From Cylindrobasidium torrendii FP15055 ss-10 (taxonomy: Eukaryota > Basidiomycota > Agaricomycetes > Agaricales > Physalacriaceae): DNA of 64,000 nt. The stretch is taken from the NCBI GenBank assembly GCA_000934385.1, contig KN880462.1:1-64000 (forward strand), given 5' to 3'. Both the position numbers and the translations under genes were made by a program. Below, piece by piece: positions 23,871 to 34,670 of this stretch; the first letter of the stretch is position 1, and the number at the start of each line of letters is the position of its first letter. Under the pieces are notes generated by a model. It searched no databases. It worked only from the letters and a program-made list of their open reading frames with translations, and was not told the origin of the DNA.

Positions 23871-24466
23871 CTTCGGAGCGGGGATGGACTGGTATCGTGC
23901 TCTAGGAGCTGTCCATTTATACGTAGCGAGAATACAGCTCCGAATTCTTTCCAGGCACCAGGTTTTCTATGCCACGGGGTTGTAGATGTCCTGTGGACAC
24001 AACAGGCCACCTCAATCTAACCCAATGAACATCACTTGGACGGGTGTCTGGGCGGCCAATCCGGCGAGATTTTTCGGAATTTGGCGAGACGCTCGGGGCG
24101 GAATCCTAGGCTGTCGGTTTGCTATCGGCTGAGCTGGTAGAAATCATCGTATCAAGAGCAATGTGGATTGCAAAGGAGCTTCAGCTCCATCGTCTACGAA
24201 GAAGAGTTACACGCGAGCTTCGATCAATGCTGATGCGGTTATGTAAGATTGAGTTCGCCTGAGTGGCATCGTCCACAAGACTTTCAGAAGACTTCCATCT
24301 GACTTATGGCTTGTGGGCTTCGATGGTCATGCCAGTGACTGGTACAAAGCACACTCCCACCATGAGCATTCATGTCTAAGTTCGACTAAATTTCGACGTT
24401 CGTACACTTCTGTTCGGACGCCCTGTAAATATGTAAAGTGCATGATAGACCCTTCTTTAACTTGAG

Positions 24467-26525
24467 TTAGACATTGTTGATAGATTTGACATTCAGAAAC
24501 TCTTCAAATTCGTCTTTCGTATACCTTGGGACAATTACAAAATTGTAGGGCTTGATGTTACTGGATGGTGCACCACAATGAGAATGTCGGAAAAACGCCG
24601 ATGTCAATTCAGTGGACGCACCTCGTAGCACTCGCTGCTTGGGGCTCTAGCGCTGGAAAAATAGGATTTCTGTGTTCGTCAAGGGATGGGCGGAATGTGT
24701 AGGCGTGTAGGCACATGGCCGTGGTAATGAATATGCTAGCATCGACGATGAGCTGGCCGGGACACAATCTGCAAGTTACCGTCGCCTTCTTAGCAGGTCA
24801 AATCGGGGCAGGAGAATGGCACGCACCGACGACCGAAACCAAATATGTAGTCTGTAGGATCTCTCTGTGGATCTGGGCCCATGAAGCGCTCGGGATTGAA
24901 CTTGAACGGATTGGGGTACATCGACGAGTCGCGAGACATGTTCCTTTCATGATATCTGATGAATGCTTGGCCGATAGACAGAGATGTTTTCAGCCTACCA
25001 AACGTTTGGAAATACGAGGCTCCCTTTGGGAATAAAATAGCCATTGTGAACGTCGTCCTGGGTGGTCGAGTGTGGTACTCCAAGCGGAGCGGGTGGATGA
25101 ATGCGGTGGACCTCCTTGATGACCGCCCCAAGGTAAGGCAGTTGTTCGCGATCTTCAAATGTGGGGAGGCGACTGCGTCCACAGGCAGATTCGAGCTCTT
25201 CTTGCAATCTCTCCTGAATATCGGGATTCTGGATCATCATTAGGAAGAAACAATGCAAAGTGATGGCTGTCTGCACAGTACTCGAGGTTAGCTCTAGTAG
25301 CAAGGAGGGAACAAATGGGCGCACTGTCTCTGCCCCAGCTGCTAGGAGACTTCCGGCGCCATACATGATCAGCTCAACATCATCATCTGCTGAGCAGCGC
25401 TTCAACCACTTCGACATAAATGATTCTTCAGCCTCATTGCGCTTCTAACATAGGATTTAGCTCTCTGCCAAGCTGCATAACACACGAGAGAAGTACCAGT
25501 TGCTCTTGAACCAGTTGAACGGGAGGAAGCATGAGATTGTTGAGGTTTTCTCGATATCGCCGTGCATTCCGAAAGAACGCCGTCCCGGGAACCCATTCGG
25601 GTAGGTGTCGCACTGAAGGGCGTCAGGTTACTTTTGCGAGCGAGGGTTGTGCACTGACAGAACGGAAGAATATTGACCAAGTAACGACCTGGTTCGAGTC
25701 CCTACAATCTTTGAATCAGTCGTCCGAGCAATGAATGAGTCCATGAAGTGCTTACTTCGTTGAACTCGCCCATGGCAATCTCGGCTTGGGTTATAAACTT
25801 ATCATGCTGTATTTCTGCTTTGTATCCGTGCACAACTCGAAGAATGAACGCGCCAGCGTGACTAAACCACACATGAGGACGGCACACTTTCTTGGAAACA
25901 CTGCTCACTAGTGGCAATGCTCCAAGAGCTTCTGGGGCTCATCTCGCAAGAGTATAAGGAATGTGCGAGCTTGGGCATTAAGTTGCGCATGAAAACCTTT
26001 GACGACCGGTTTTGTGCCCAGTTCGGCGTGGAACATCTGACTGGGAGGTTATTAATTTATTAGCGAGGAATGCCGATGAAGAGCGTGGGAAGCATTTACC
26101 GCGTCCGCTTAAGCTTAGGTCCATACGGAAGGAGAGCCGTGGTGAGATCCCAGCCCACCAACTCGGCCAACGCAAGGTAAGGGCGGTCGGAATATATTTG
26201 ACTTTTCTTGTCCAGAATGTCGTGCGCTACGTTGTATGTGTTCGCAATCACCATTGTGACTGGGCCGAGAGAAAGAGAGATAAGGGGCCCTATTCGACTA
26301 TCAATGCGAGGTAGGACAGCGAGAAGCCTCATTCTTACCATAGCGTTCACCCATACGGGCAAATCCTTCCCAAGTTCGACCAGAGGGGATGTCGAAGACA
26401 TTACCAAGTAGTGGAAGACCGCGCGGCCCAGGTGGTTTGGGTAGTCTGCGCAGGCTTCCGACCCAAAGCGCAAAAAGAACGCCTGCGACTACGAGGAGTG
26501 CTAAATACAAATCACACAGGCGCAT
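24467..26525 (-). CDS. Cytochrome P450 monooxygenase 2 of a tandem pair
   Basis: A close paralogue of the P450 downstream of it, on the same strand and with the same layout. It has a membrane anchor (LYLALLVVAGVLFALWVG), PKPPGPRGLPLLGN, AGAET in the I helix, EVHR in the K helix, PHSTTQDDVHNGYF and the heme loop FGFGRRLCPGQ with the Cys in the exon after the intron. It ends EFEEFLNVKSINNV. All catalytic landmarks are present, so it should be active. The start at 26525 places the anchor correctly; an earlier in-frame ATG would add 11 residues. A TATAAAA box lies about 46 bases upstream. The 600 bases between the two genes hold no further exon. Confidence 0.85.
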
Positions 26526-27099
26526 AGCGAGGGATGGGAGAGACTGCCACCATATCACACAAGAAGCATGCTTTTATACGGACAGGTGTTTATCCCGGAC
26601 CGTTATTCACACATACTATATTCAGTGGTTTCATGTCAAAAAGCAAACTGACCTTGGTTCACATTTTCACACTAGAACCCATAGGGTTGTCATTAAATTG
26701 AACCTAAATGGGCCAAAGACGCACAGCTTCCCACGAGATGCGATAGTGCAAGGCAGATACAAGGTGTACTCAATTGTTACGACTCTGGAGGAGGTGAGCA
26801 AGAGGTGATCGACTCGATCCTCCCGCGGAAGGAAATAATTTAATAACATCGACCACGGTCATGTGGCGCTTTGTGGCGGTGGGATCGACACAGACTGAAG
26901 ACGCTACAAAGCTTGAGGACTCGAGAGGGTATTTCTGACCACGTCTAGAAGGCACATTCCTCGACTGCAATCATTGCTTTACAAGCGTGAGGCTCGTTTG
27001 AGCTCGTGTGTTGCGTGACGGGCGTTATGCGTCACATGACGTTGGCAAGCTGCCGTCAACAAACGTTTTGATCTTTGCTGTTCCTTGGATCCCGCGACC
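26526..27099. promoter_or_regulatory. Divergent promoter region between P450-2 and the RING/RRM-like gene
   Basis: About 570 bases separate two divergent start codons. The P450 side has a TATAAAA box (minus strand, about 26571-26577). The other side has no TATA near its ATG but carries the word TGACG twice within 27010-27045. No coding sequence is supported in between. Confidence 0.4.
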
Positions 27100-29876
27100 A
27101 TGACCTCGCCCGCAACACCGCAACGCGTCCAACGACATGGCCAATCTCAATCAGTTTCCTTCTCTCATGCCCGTTCTCCGCCCTCGCCAGCAACGCCTTA
27201 CACGCCTTCAAGCCTGCGATCCTACGCGTCGGACCTGTCCTCGACCTTGACGACACCCTCCAGCGCGCCCAGAAATGCCAAAATGTTCAGGAATGTTCCC
27301 TTCTCCTCGCCGCAGGTTTTGCGTTCGTATGGCCAAGATGCGGGTTTCGCCGATCTCGCCCAGAATTGGCGGACGCGAGCTCAAGAAAACGGAATAAGTC
27401 TGGCCAAGGGCCCGGTCGAGCTCAGCCGGTTTGACGACGACGAGTGTCAGCATAATCGCCCTTTCCATCCTACTTTCTAACGCATATATGTAGCTTTTTA
27501 CAGCGCCAACGAATCCTCAAGTTTCCTCGCTCCTGATGACAGTGGGTTTTGTCTCGCCCATCTTGGGATCAGCCAGACTCATCCCGCCCTAGGCATTCTT
27601 TCCCCGCCCTCCGTTTCCGCCGCCCGCCGGCGTGCGCTCTCGCAGTCACAGCCCCCAATGCATACCCAACAACAGCGCGGGATCCCAGCTTCCCCATTGG
27701 CGCGCAAGTCACCCTCTCATACAATCATGGCCACCCCGCCGCCTAATCGGTCGCTCGCCCAGCAATTGAAGCTCAATGGAAGTCTCACTGCACCCGCTCA
27801 ACCCCGCCGCAGAGAGGCATTCGGTGTAGTGCGTGATCCAAGCTTTATCCGTCGCGGGCAAGCTAACCGACCTCGAAGGTCTCTAACACGCCACAACAGC
27901 AGACACAGCCATTCGATATGCGCTTGGATCTGTTCGACATAGATGAAGACGACTTTGAACACGAGTACGACTTCAATGGTCAGAGCACTCCGCCACCCGG
28001 CCACCATCCGCTTTCACACAACCAGTCCCTTCCTCTCCCTCTGCATCCCCGCTACGATGATGACTACGCGTCATACCAGCTTATGAACAACGTGCTACCT
28101 TCGCATTCCCTGGGATCCATCTTCAACCAATCCCCATATGCAGATTCGTACGGCCCCAACGCGAGCCTCGATAGCAAGCTTAATTATTATCACACCCCCA
28201 CGAAGCAACCCCAGTACCAGCCGTACTCCCAGCAATATCAAGTTCTGCCCTCTCCTGAATCGGCGGGCCATGTTTCTCTGTCGCATTCCTTGTCGCACCA
28301 GGCGGAACCCGAGCCCGAGCCAAAAGCCGAATCCTGCTCCGTTTGCTCAAGGCGCAACCCACCCAGACTGGCCGTTCTCGTCCCCTGCAAACACTCTCTT
28401 TGTTCATCATGTCTTACAAGTGCGCTCAACATTGTGGGCGAGAAGGACATGCAGTGCGCCGTCTGCAAGGTGGCTGTCGCGGATTTCAAGCTGACGAGTG
28501 CTACCCCCTCGCAGCCTCGCCAGTCCGCCGATCACGATGATCACACGGGGAAATCTCGTAACGTCTTCGAGCCACTCTTCTCGTCCCCTGGTGGGCCGCT
28601 CGAAAGTGCGTTTGAGTTTGAGCGTAGCCTTTTCGGAGGACGCACAGGTGTCCAGTCCAGTACCCCTCCCCCAAGCAACCGTCGTCGTGGTCAAGATAAC
28701 GTTGTGCTTCGTATTGACAACGTTCCCTGGGTAGGTTTTAGCAGTCTACCGTCGTCGTTTGCTGACTTGTGTCAGGATATAACACCTCCGACCATCACAT
28801 CATGGCTCCAACAACCCATTGTCCAGTCGCATGTTCTGCTAGACAAAAAAGGCAAGACTCTTAGCCACGCCTTCGTCGAGGTCCTCAGCGAGTCGATTGC
28901 CGCCTCCATCCTCCGCGGTGAAATCCAGGGCTCCCCGAACAGTGGCAAAAAGATGCGCGGCAGTGTCCTCGGAAAGGGAAAGCGTGCTCGTGGCGTTACC
29001 GTGACCCGTAGTTCCCAAGAGGAGTTGATGACTGCCGTCCGTGTACTCCCCCTCCCCCTCAATTTGTGCTGATACCTAGCTTTAGCTCTTCCCTAGTTGG
29101 CGCGGCAGCTTCGATGGTTCTCAACCATCGACAGCTGGGCTGGATGAGGAGCAAACACGGCACGCTCTTGAGCAGGGTATGCTCACCCTGTCTGAAGTCG
29201 CATCGCTCCTGTTCTTGATCAGGTCTCCCGATGTATGTTAAGCTGTGAAACTTGATTGATCAGGTTGCTAACGCCGTGAGCAGGCGCATTTCTTAAAAGT
29301 GTCATCGCTTCCATTCTATTCACTCATCGCCATTCTCAACAAGCTCGCGAACGCCTCCCCTGCGCTTGTCGACGCCCTCTTCGGTTTGCAATACTTTTAA
29401 CCTTGGAATATTGAGTTTGACTGAACTGTATAGATGCTGCAACAACTGCCACACGCGTTCTCAAGGCCCGTCTGGATAAAGAAGCTCACACTGCTGACTT
29501 AAACGGTGCACTGCTGCAAGATCTCGTCGACGCCGGTGCACGCTGCAAGGGTGCGTTAGTTCGGGATTGGTATTCCGTCCTGCTGATGTACTTGGTAGTC
29601 TTCAAGCAAAAGCAAAAGAATTATTTCTCTCAGCTATCTACGAGCTCCAACCAAGCCAATGTCGCGGGTTCGCTTTGCACCGACGACGGTGACATCGAAG
29701 ATGGCGACGAGTCTGACGATCGTGACTTCCGAACACCAAGCGTTGTCACAGCTCCCTCTTCCAACCGCGGCAGTCCTTCGCCCAATCAAGTTCGCGACCT
29801 TGCTCGCGAGTTTGGTGTGGAGGCCCATCTGGTCGAGGCCCTTGCGCAGCGTCTTGCTGGCACCAACTTGCGCTGA
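27100..29876 (+). CDS. RING-finger protein with a C-terminal RRM-like region, about 800 residues
   Basis: Eight exons (27100-27443, 27504-27828, 27900-28730, 28776-29036, 29086-29232, 29284-29383, 29434-29550, 29599-29876) join in phase to about 800 residues. The first 350 residues are disordered and rich in Ser, Pro and Gln. A C3HC4 RING-like finger follows at about 369-412 (C-SVC-S...VPCKHSLCSSC...CAVC). After another linker comes a strand-helix pattern VVLRIDNVPWDITPPTITSWL with AFVEVLS, which looks like an RRM-type fold, and a helical tail (DLAREFGVEAHLVEALAQRL). The RING suggests ubiquitin-ligase activity and the RRM-like part suggests RNA or protein binding. I do not know a characterised orthologue. 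Confidence 0.75.
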
Positions 29877-30708
29877 GCCTCTGGGATGTTCGTACTCTCT
29901 TGATTTGCACCCCGGCCGTGCGCAACCTTCACTACCGACCTTCTTCATCATGGCGGACATTCACGATTTTTTTCACGCGGAACGTTCTTCCCTGTCTACT
30001 AATAATGTGTCCCCTTCTGCATTGCTATTTCCCCGTGTCGCGTTATCCCATCCTCCGCTTTCTGGCGCTTAAAGTGTTATTTCGCGCAGTCGTGTTTTCA
30101 CCTACTACTCATACTATATGGCTTCCTCTACATATCGTGTTATGATTCCCCGTGCGCATCCATTCCTTGGCATAGAAGCCTCCAACCGCGCCTTCTCATT
30201 TCAAATTCCTTCCCACTTCCAATCCGGCCCCATCCCACTATCCCATCATATTATACACTACTCGATTGCGATCCCCGTATGCTCTTCCTCGCGCTGTGTA
30301 TGTCCACCCTTTCTGTAAATTATTACTTATCCCATCCCCCACAAACGCAGTAACACTGACGGTATGTACGTATGTACGATACACACCCTGTGGTATGGTC
30401 TGGTACTCACGAAATACAACGCCCTGGAGTGGCGCCTTCTCGGCTGACATGGCGATTCGACTCTCAGAGCTCTCCCGTTCAAGTGACCGCACATTCAAAT
30501 TGCGACGACGCTAACTCTTCAGCTGCCGAAGAGGTTGGTTCTTCACTAACACTTCACTAGTTGGCCAACCAAATAGAATTACAAGATTCTGAAAGTACAT
30601 TACAGAGTATCGTATCAGGTGCGTAGGAAAAAGTACAAGGTTCATGCCAGAGTTCTTGTTCTCAACCAGGTCCAGATTACATATGTTCTGCATCTCGGCG
30701 CTCAGCGC
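29877..30708. other. Convergent 3' region, no supported gene
   Basis: About 830 bases between converging stop codons. I see no RNA gene and no exon with splice structure, only pyrimidine-rich and AT-rich sequence. Confidence 0.45.
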
Positions 30709-31778
30709 TCAGCGCTCAGCGTCTGCCAATTCATGAATGTCCTCCTCAACAGGCGGGCCAACATCGGGCTGCGCTGAATCTTCGTTGGACTTGCAGCGCC
30801 TGCGCTTACTGTTTGGCAACCGGACCGTCTGCAGCGCACCGTCCTCTTCGGCAACATACAGGTTCGCCAGTAAGTCACTCGACACCCTCTTCCGAATGCG
30901 ATTTTCTGGCTTGCCGTTGGCGCTATCCTCGTCGTGAGAGGATGAGAGGTTCGCGGTGTCGTCGGGAGCATTCGTTCTGGTATCTGTCTTCGTCGGATGG
31001 TCGGCGCCTCGGTCCTTGAGATCCTGCTCAACCTGCCGTGTCTTCTTTGCGATGTCCGCTGGGTCCATCCTTTCCACAGGCGATCCAGGCGAACGCACGA
31101 ACGGGCTATGTACAGCAGTGTCAGAACGGTCTGTCATTAACTACAAGTTGGCACTCACTCTGAGTTGTGGATAGCACTGGAGTCAAACACACCCTGATCA
31201 GGCTCTTGCTCGGCGGGAACAGGTTCGCGTGGCTCCCTCTGTGATAAGGCCAGAGTGATAGGCTTGCCCGGTCGCCTGGCTCCCCTCGGTATTTGCATAC
31301 GCCTGGCTCCCTCAACGCGCCGTCCAGTCCTCAAAGGCTCTGGAGACGTGTTCGGCGACTCCTCTTCATAGTCAGAGGCGGATGTTGACGAAACGTCGAG
31401 CTCTCGCGGAGGAATATGGGAGGTCTCAGACTTTCTTGAGGCTCTTGTTTTGCGAGGCGATCGCGGAGTGGTGGGTGGGACGGGATTGCGCGATGGAGAA
31501 GGCTCAGTTTTGGATGTTGCCACCTTCGAAGGACTTGGCATCATCGCGGGCGGCGCTGTCGACGTAGACTTCTTTGACTTTTCGCGTGTTGTTGGTGTGG
31601 ATAGGATGGGAGGCTTGGCTTTGTCCGACAGCTTCCTTGCTGTCTTCGTCGAGGGCGTTGGAGTAGTGATAGGCGTGACACCGCCGCGTTTGACCTGCTT
31701 GCGCTGGCGAGTCTTGGCTGTGTCGTACATATTCGTAGCGACGCCACTGCCACCGGTCGATGTTGGAGTGGTAGACAT
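30709..31778 (-). CDS. Disordered basic, probably nuclear protein, about 338 residues
   Basis: Two exons (31778-31159 and 31105-30709) join in phase. The protein is almost entirely low-complexity. It has Ser/Thr/Pro with Lys/Arg clusters in the first half (TARKLSDKAKPP, TPRSPRKTRASRKSE), an Arg-rich block (RRMQIPRGARRPGKP), and then an acidic helical part with a short basic cluster (NSKRRRCKSNED) near the end. The clusters look like nuclear localisation signals. I recognise no domain. The ATG at 31778 opens the exon; an upstream in-frame extension lacks a better start. Confidence 0.6.
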
Positions 31779-32645
31779 TAGGAATGAAGAGAAAGAAAGT
31801 AGGTGGAACGGTGGTACAGAAAATTGAAAGAAAGAGTAAGATATCCAAGAACGGTCAACGCTCAGGCGGAAAGTTAGTGACAGGGGAGAGACTGCTATAG
31901 CAAGCAGCTCTCTACGTACCTTATATATACAGCCAGCCGCCAGCAAGTGGCATGCGAATGGAAAGCGTTTTTTGGGGAAGGTCTTTGTGACATGAAGACA
32001 ATGTAAGTTAGCTGCATGGCATCCTGTACCTCTTTAGACGTAGACGACGCATACTCCTGAAAGAACAATTGTGGGTACTACCAATCTCAAAGCAACGTTG
32101 AAAGGAGACAATGGAATGCATAATCAGATCGTACTAGCTGTGTCGATCAAAGCGGTTTCGAACAGTGACGCAACCTCTATCAGACCTTTAGCTTTGCTTT
32201 TCACGGTCAACCTGAATCCTTTCTGCTTCGATGCATGTTACCTGGATCTATAGACCTCGACGTGCTCGAGCTCACATTTTATCCTCGCGTTTTATCAAGG
32301 CAGCTGATATCTTCGACGCACTGGCATCTTTCGAACTCAGACTTGGCGTAAGCCAAAGTTTGGCAAAGAAAAATGTATAGATGTATGAAAGGAGGCTACA
32401 CAATACAGTGGAAAAATTGAAGCTAACGAGACAGATGAAAATTGGTTACAGGGTAAGCACGATGGAGACAATCCGTTGTAAGTAGCAGCGTTCGGCTCGA
32501 TGGTGAGTAAGGCATGTCAACAACGAAACGTAACGTCCTAGAGGAGAATGAGAAGAAAAATGTAGGATATATTCATGGCTCGGTTCGTGAGAGAAGTGCA
32601 TCGCGAAAACAAAAAACTGTGGAGCGGCGTTCGCAAGCTCAGCGG
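31779..32645. other. Spacer between the disordered protein gene and K1
   Basis: Nothing beyond the minus-strand promoter of the gene at 31778 and the 3' flank of K1 can be supported here. Confidence 0.4.
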
Positions 32646-34266
32646 TCACCCCGCAATTGTCGCCTCGAGGGCATGCAGGACATCGCAGCCTTTCTCGACA
32701 AAGTGCTCGCGAAGATACTTTGGCTGACCCGTAAACTTTTCATCGCAGTGGGCGCATCTCCATATCTTCCGGCGAGTTTTCACATCGGTTCGGTAAGATT
32801 CTGGGCATGCAACCGCGTGAAAGACAATACTGAACTGCCCTTGCTCGTAGGCGCGGCTGGACAGCTTGGGATAGCGCTGAAGGACCTCCAACTGAGTAGC
32901 GAAACCCTTGAGGAACTCTCCCTCGATAGGTTTCGTCTGTGTGGCACCCGGATACAACGGCTTCAAATCGTCGACGTGTCTCGTCACCACTGACAGACTC
33001 CCAAGTACTTGGCGGACGTTCAAGCTCAGAAACTCGCCCACAGCAGGCTTACTCTTCTCCTTGTCCGCAAGGTCAGTCAAAGCCTGGACGAGCGCCTGGT
33101 GAATCGCTCTGCAATTGTGTTCGTCAGTTTATTGAGTATGCACGCATAATGGAATGTAGACGTACGCCTCGGTTGTCCCGTCTGACGATAGAGGGGCAAT
33201 ACAAAGTCTGTGTGCCCCTGGCGGATTGAGTGGCTTCAATTCGCCACCATACGTGACAAGCATTGCCGTCTTGTCGATGAAAGTCCACTCATGGAAATGC
33301 GCTGCGCTCAGCACAGTGCTCGAGGCTGCAAGAACGGGAGGTCGAATCGCTGCCAGGATTGCAGCTGTGGACAGGTTTGCAACGGCGCTGCCAGAAGGCG
33401 GAAGGGTTGTTGCAGGCAGAGGCATAGTGGCAAGGAGTGCATTGGTGCTCGAGGAAACGGATACTTGAGGCGACGATGAAGAAAGCGCGAGGGCCGGCTC
33501 GACGCTGGAGGGAGTGGCATTGAGCGGAGACTGCACGTTCAGTTCGTCTGAGGAGGTAGTGGCCGTTACAGATTCTGCCGCCTCATCGTGATCCACGCGT
33601 AGACGCTTCTGCTGCCCCGTCGAGCCCGTTTCGGCACTGTCAAAAGACATACGTCTTTTTGTGCGCACCGAAGGAGCGGGGAGAGAGGAGCAAGAGGAGG
33701 GAGGAGAGGATGCAATAGATGTAGCGCTGGGGGAAGTGGAAGCCGTCGATGGCTCGCTGTCGTGGGATGCGGAGTCCAGATGGGATGAGAGGCTAAAAAA
33801 TAGCGTCAGGAAGACTTGAGCGAGCTCGTTACAAAGATACGTGCATGGTAGGCGACGAGGTCGCGTTTTCGACATCGTTTGCCGAAGCCGTAGAGGTGGC
33901 CGGGGAAACGGCTTCGGAATGGAACGCGCTTGCAGCTGGGCTCGACTTGTCGGTGTCCGAGCCAGTAGAAGATAGGAACGTGCCACCACTGCAGGCGGAT
34001 TCTGCAAGAAAACATATTCAGCACGACGGGGTGTTCAGCCCACAAACACAGAAAGCTCACTGAGTCCAGCTGGCGCAGGTACTGCCAGCGAGTGAAAGGT
34101 TCTCGGCATCTTGCTGTTGCCAAAGTTGATGGTATCGTCCTGCTATCGACTTGTCAGCGGCAGACGATGTCGACGGAAACACGAGACATACAAGACCATA
34201 CTCGAGCAAATGCGCCGTGAACATACGGTCGCATTGCTCTTTGGTGAAACTGAATGCTTGAGACAT
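32646..34266 (-). CDS. K1: member of an unrecognised four-gene family
   Basis: The gene has about five exons and encodes roughly 500 residues. It begins MSQAFSFTKEQCDRMF, followed by Ser/Thr/Ala-rich sequence and a bipartite basic motif (KRRMSFDS...QQKRLRVD). A long low-complexity linker leads to a short structured element (HEWTFIDKTAMLVTYGG, HRLCIAPL), and a phase-2 intron follows. The C-terminal module ends in YPKLSSRAYEQGQFSIVFHA, a Trp and a zinc-finger-like C-x2-C-x13-H-x5-C (CAHC to the C of EKGC). The zinc finger and basic motif suggest a nuclear protein. The exact donor before the KRRMS exon is uncertain (GTATCT at about 33837 or GTCGCC 20 bases earlier). A minus-strand TATAAA (34323-34328) lies about 60 bases upstream. 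Confidence 0.6.
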
Positions 34267-34322
34267 AATGTGGGGGATGAGAAATACACTGGAATGTGAC
34301 AGGACAGGAGGGAGGGACTGTC

Positions 34323-34328
34323 TTTATA
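34323..34328 (-). promoter_or_regulatory. TATA box of K1
   Basis: On the minus strand TATAAA lies 57-62 bases before the K1 start codon. A matching CTATAAAAT stands about 80 bases before the start of K2. Confidence 0.55.
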
Positions 34329-34394
34329 GAGGGAGATTTGGTCACATCCCGCCTCTGGCCGTCTTGCCATCAAACGCTTGGCTCTAACCAAACG

Positions 34395-34670
34395 GATTTA
34401 CGCGTCCGGAAAATCGCTGCCACAGATTACCTCCGCCGCACAGGTGAGACCAAGATCCCGATCGTGCTCCGCCTGAATTAGCAGTTTGACGACAAATCCT
34501 CTCGATGTAGATCGCGACCGATGTTCTGCACTGAATTTATCGAATGAAAACCTCCAAATAATCCAGCAGATGCTCAATCTGTCGAAAGAAAACAGTGCTC
34601 GACCTGTCCGATTGCGCTCGCGATTCAATAATCACAGGCCTTTGTGCAACGAGGCGCGCACCGTGCAAAA
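34395..34670 (-). repeat. Duplicated upstream block, K1 copy
   Basis: This block matches 39505-39775 upstream of K2. Shared words in the same order include CTCCGCCGCA.AGGTGA, TTTGACGACAAAT, GTAGATCGCGACCGA.GTTCT, CCAGCAGA.GCTC, CTGTCGAAA and TGTGCAACGAGG. Since both copies stand at the same distance from a K gene start, they are remnants of one duplicated gene-plus-promoter unit. Confidence 0.8.
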
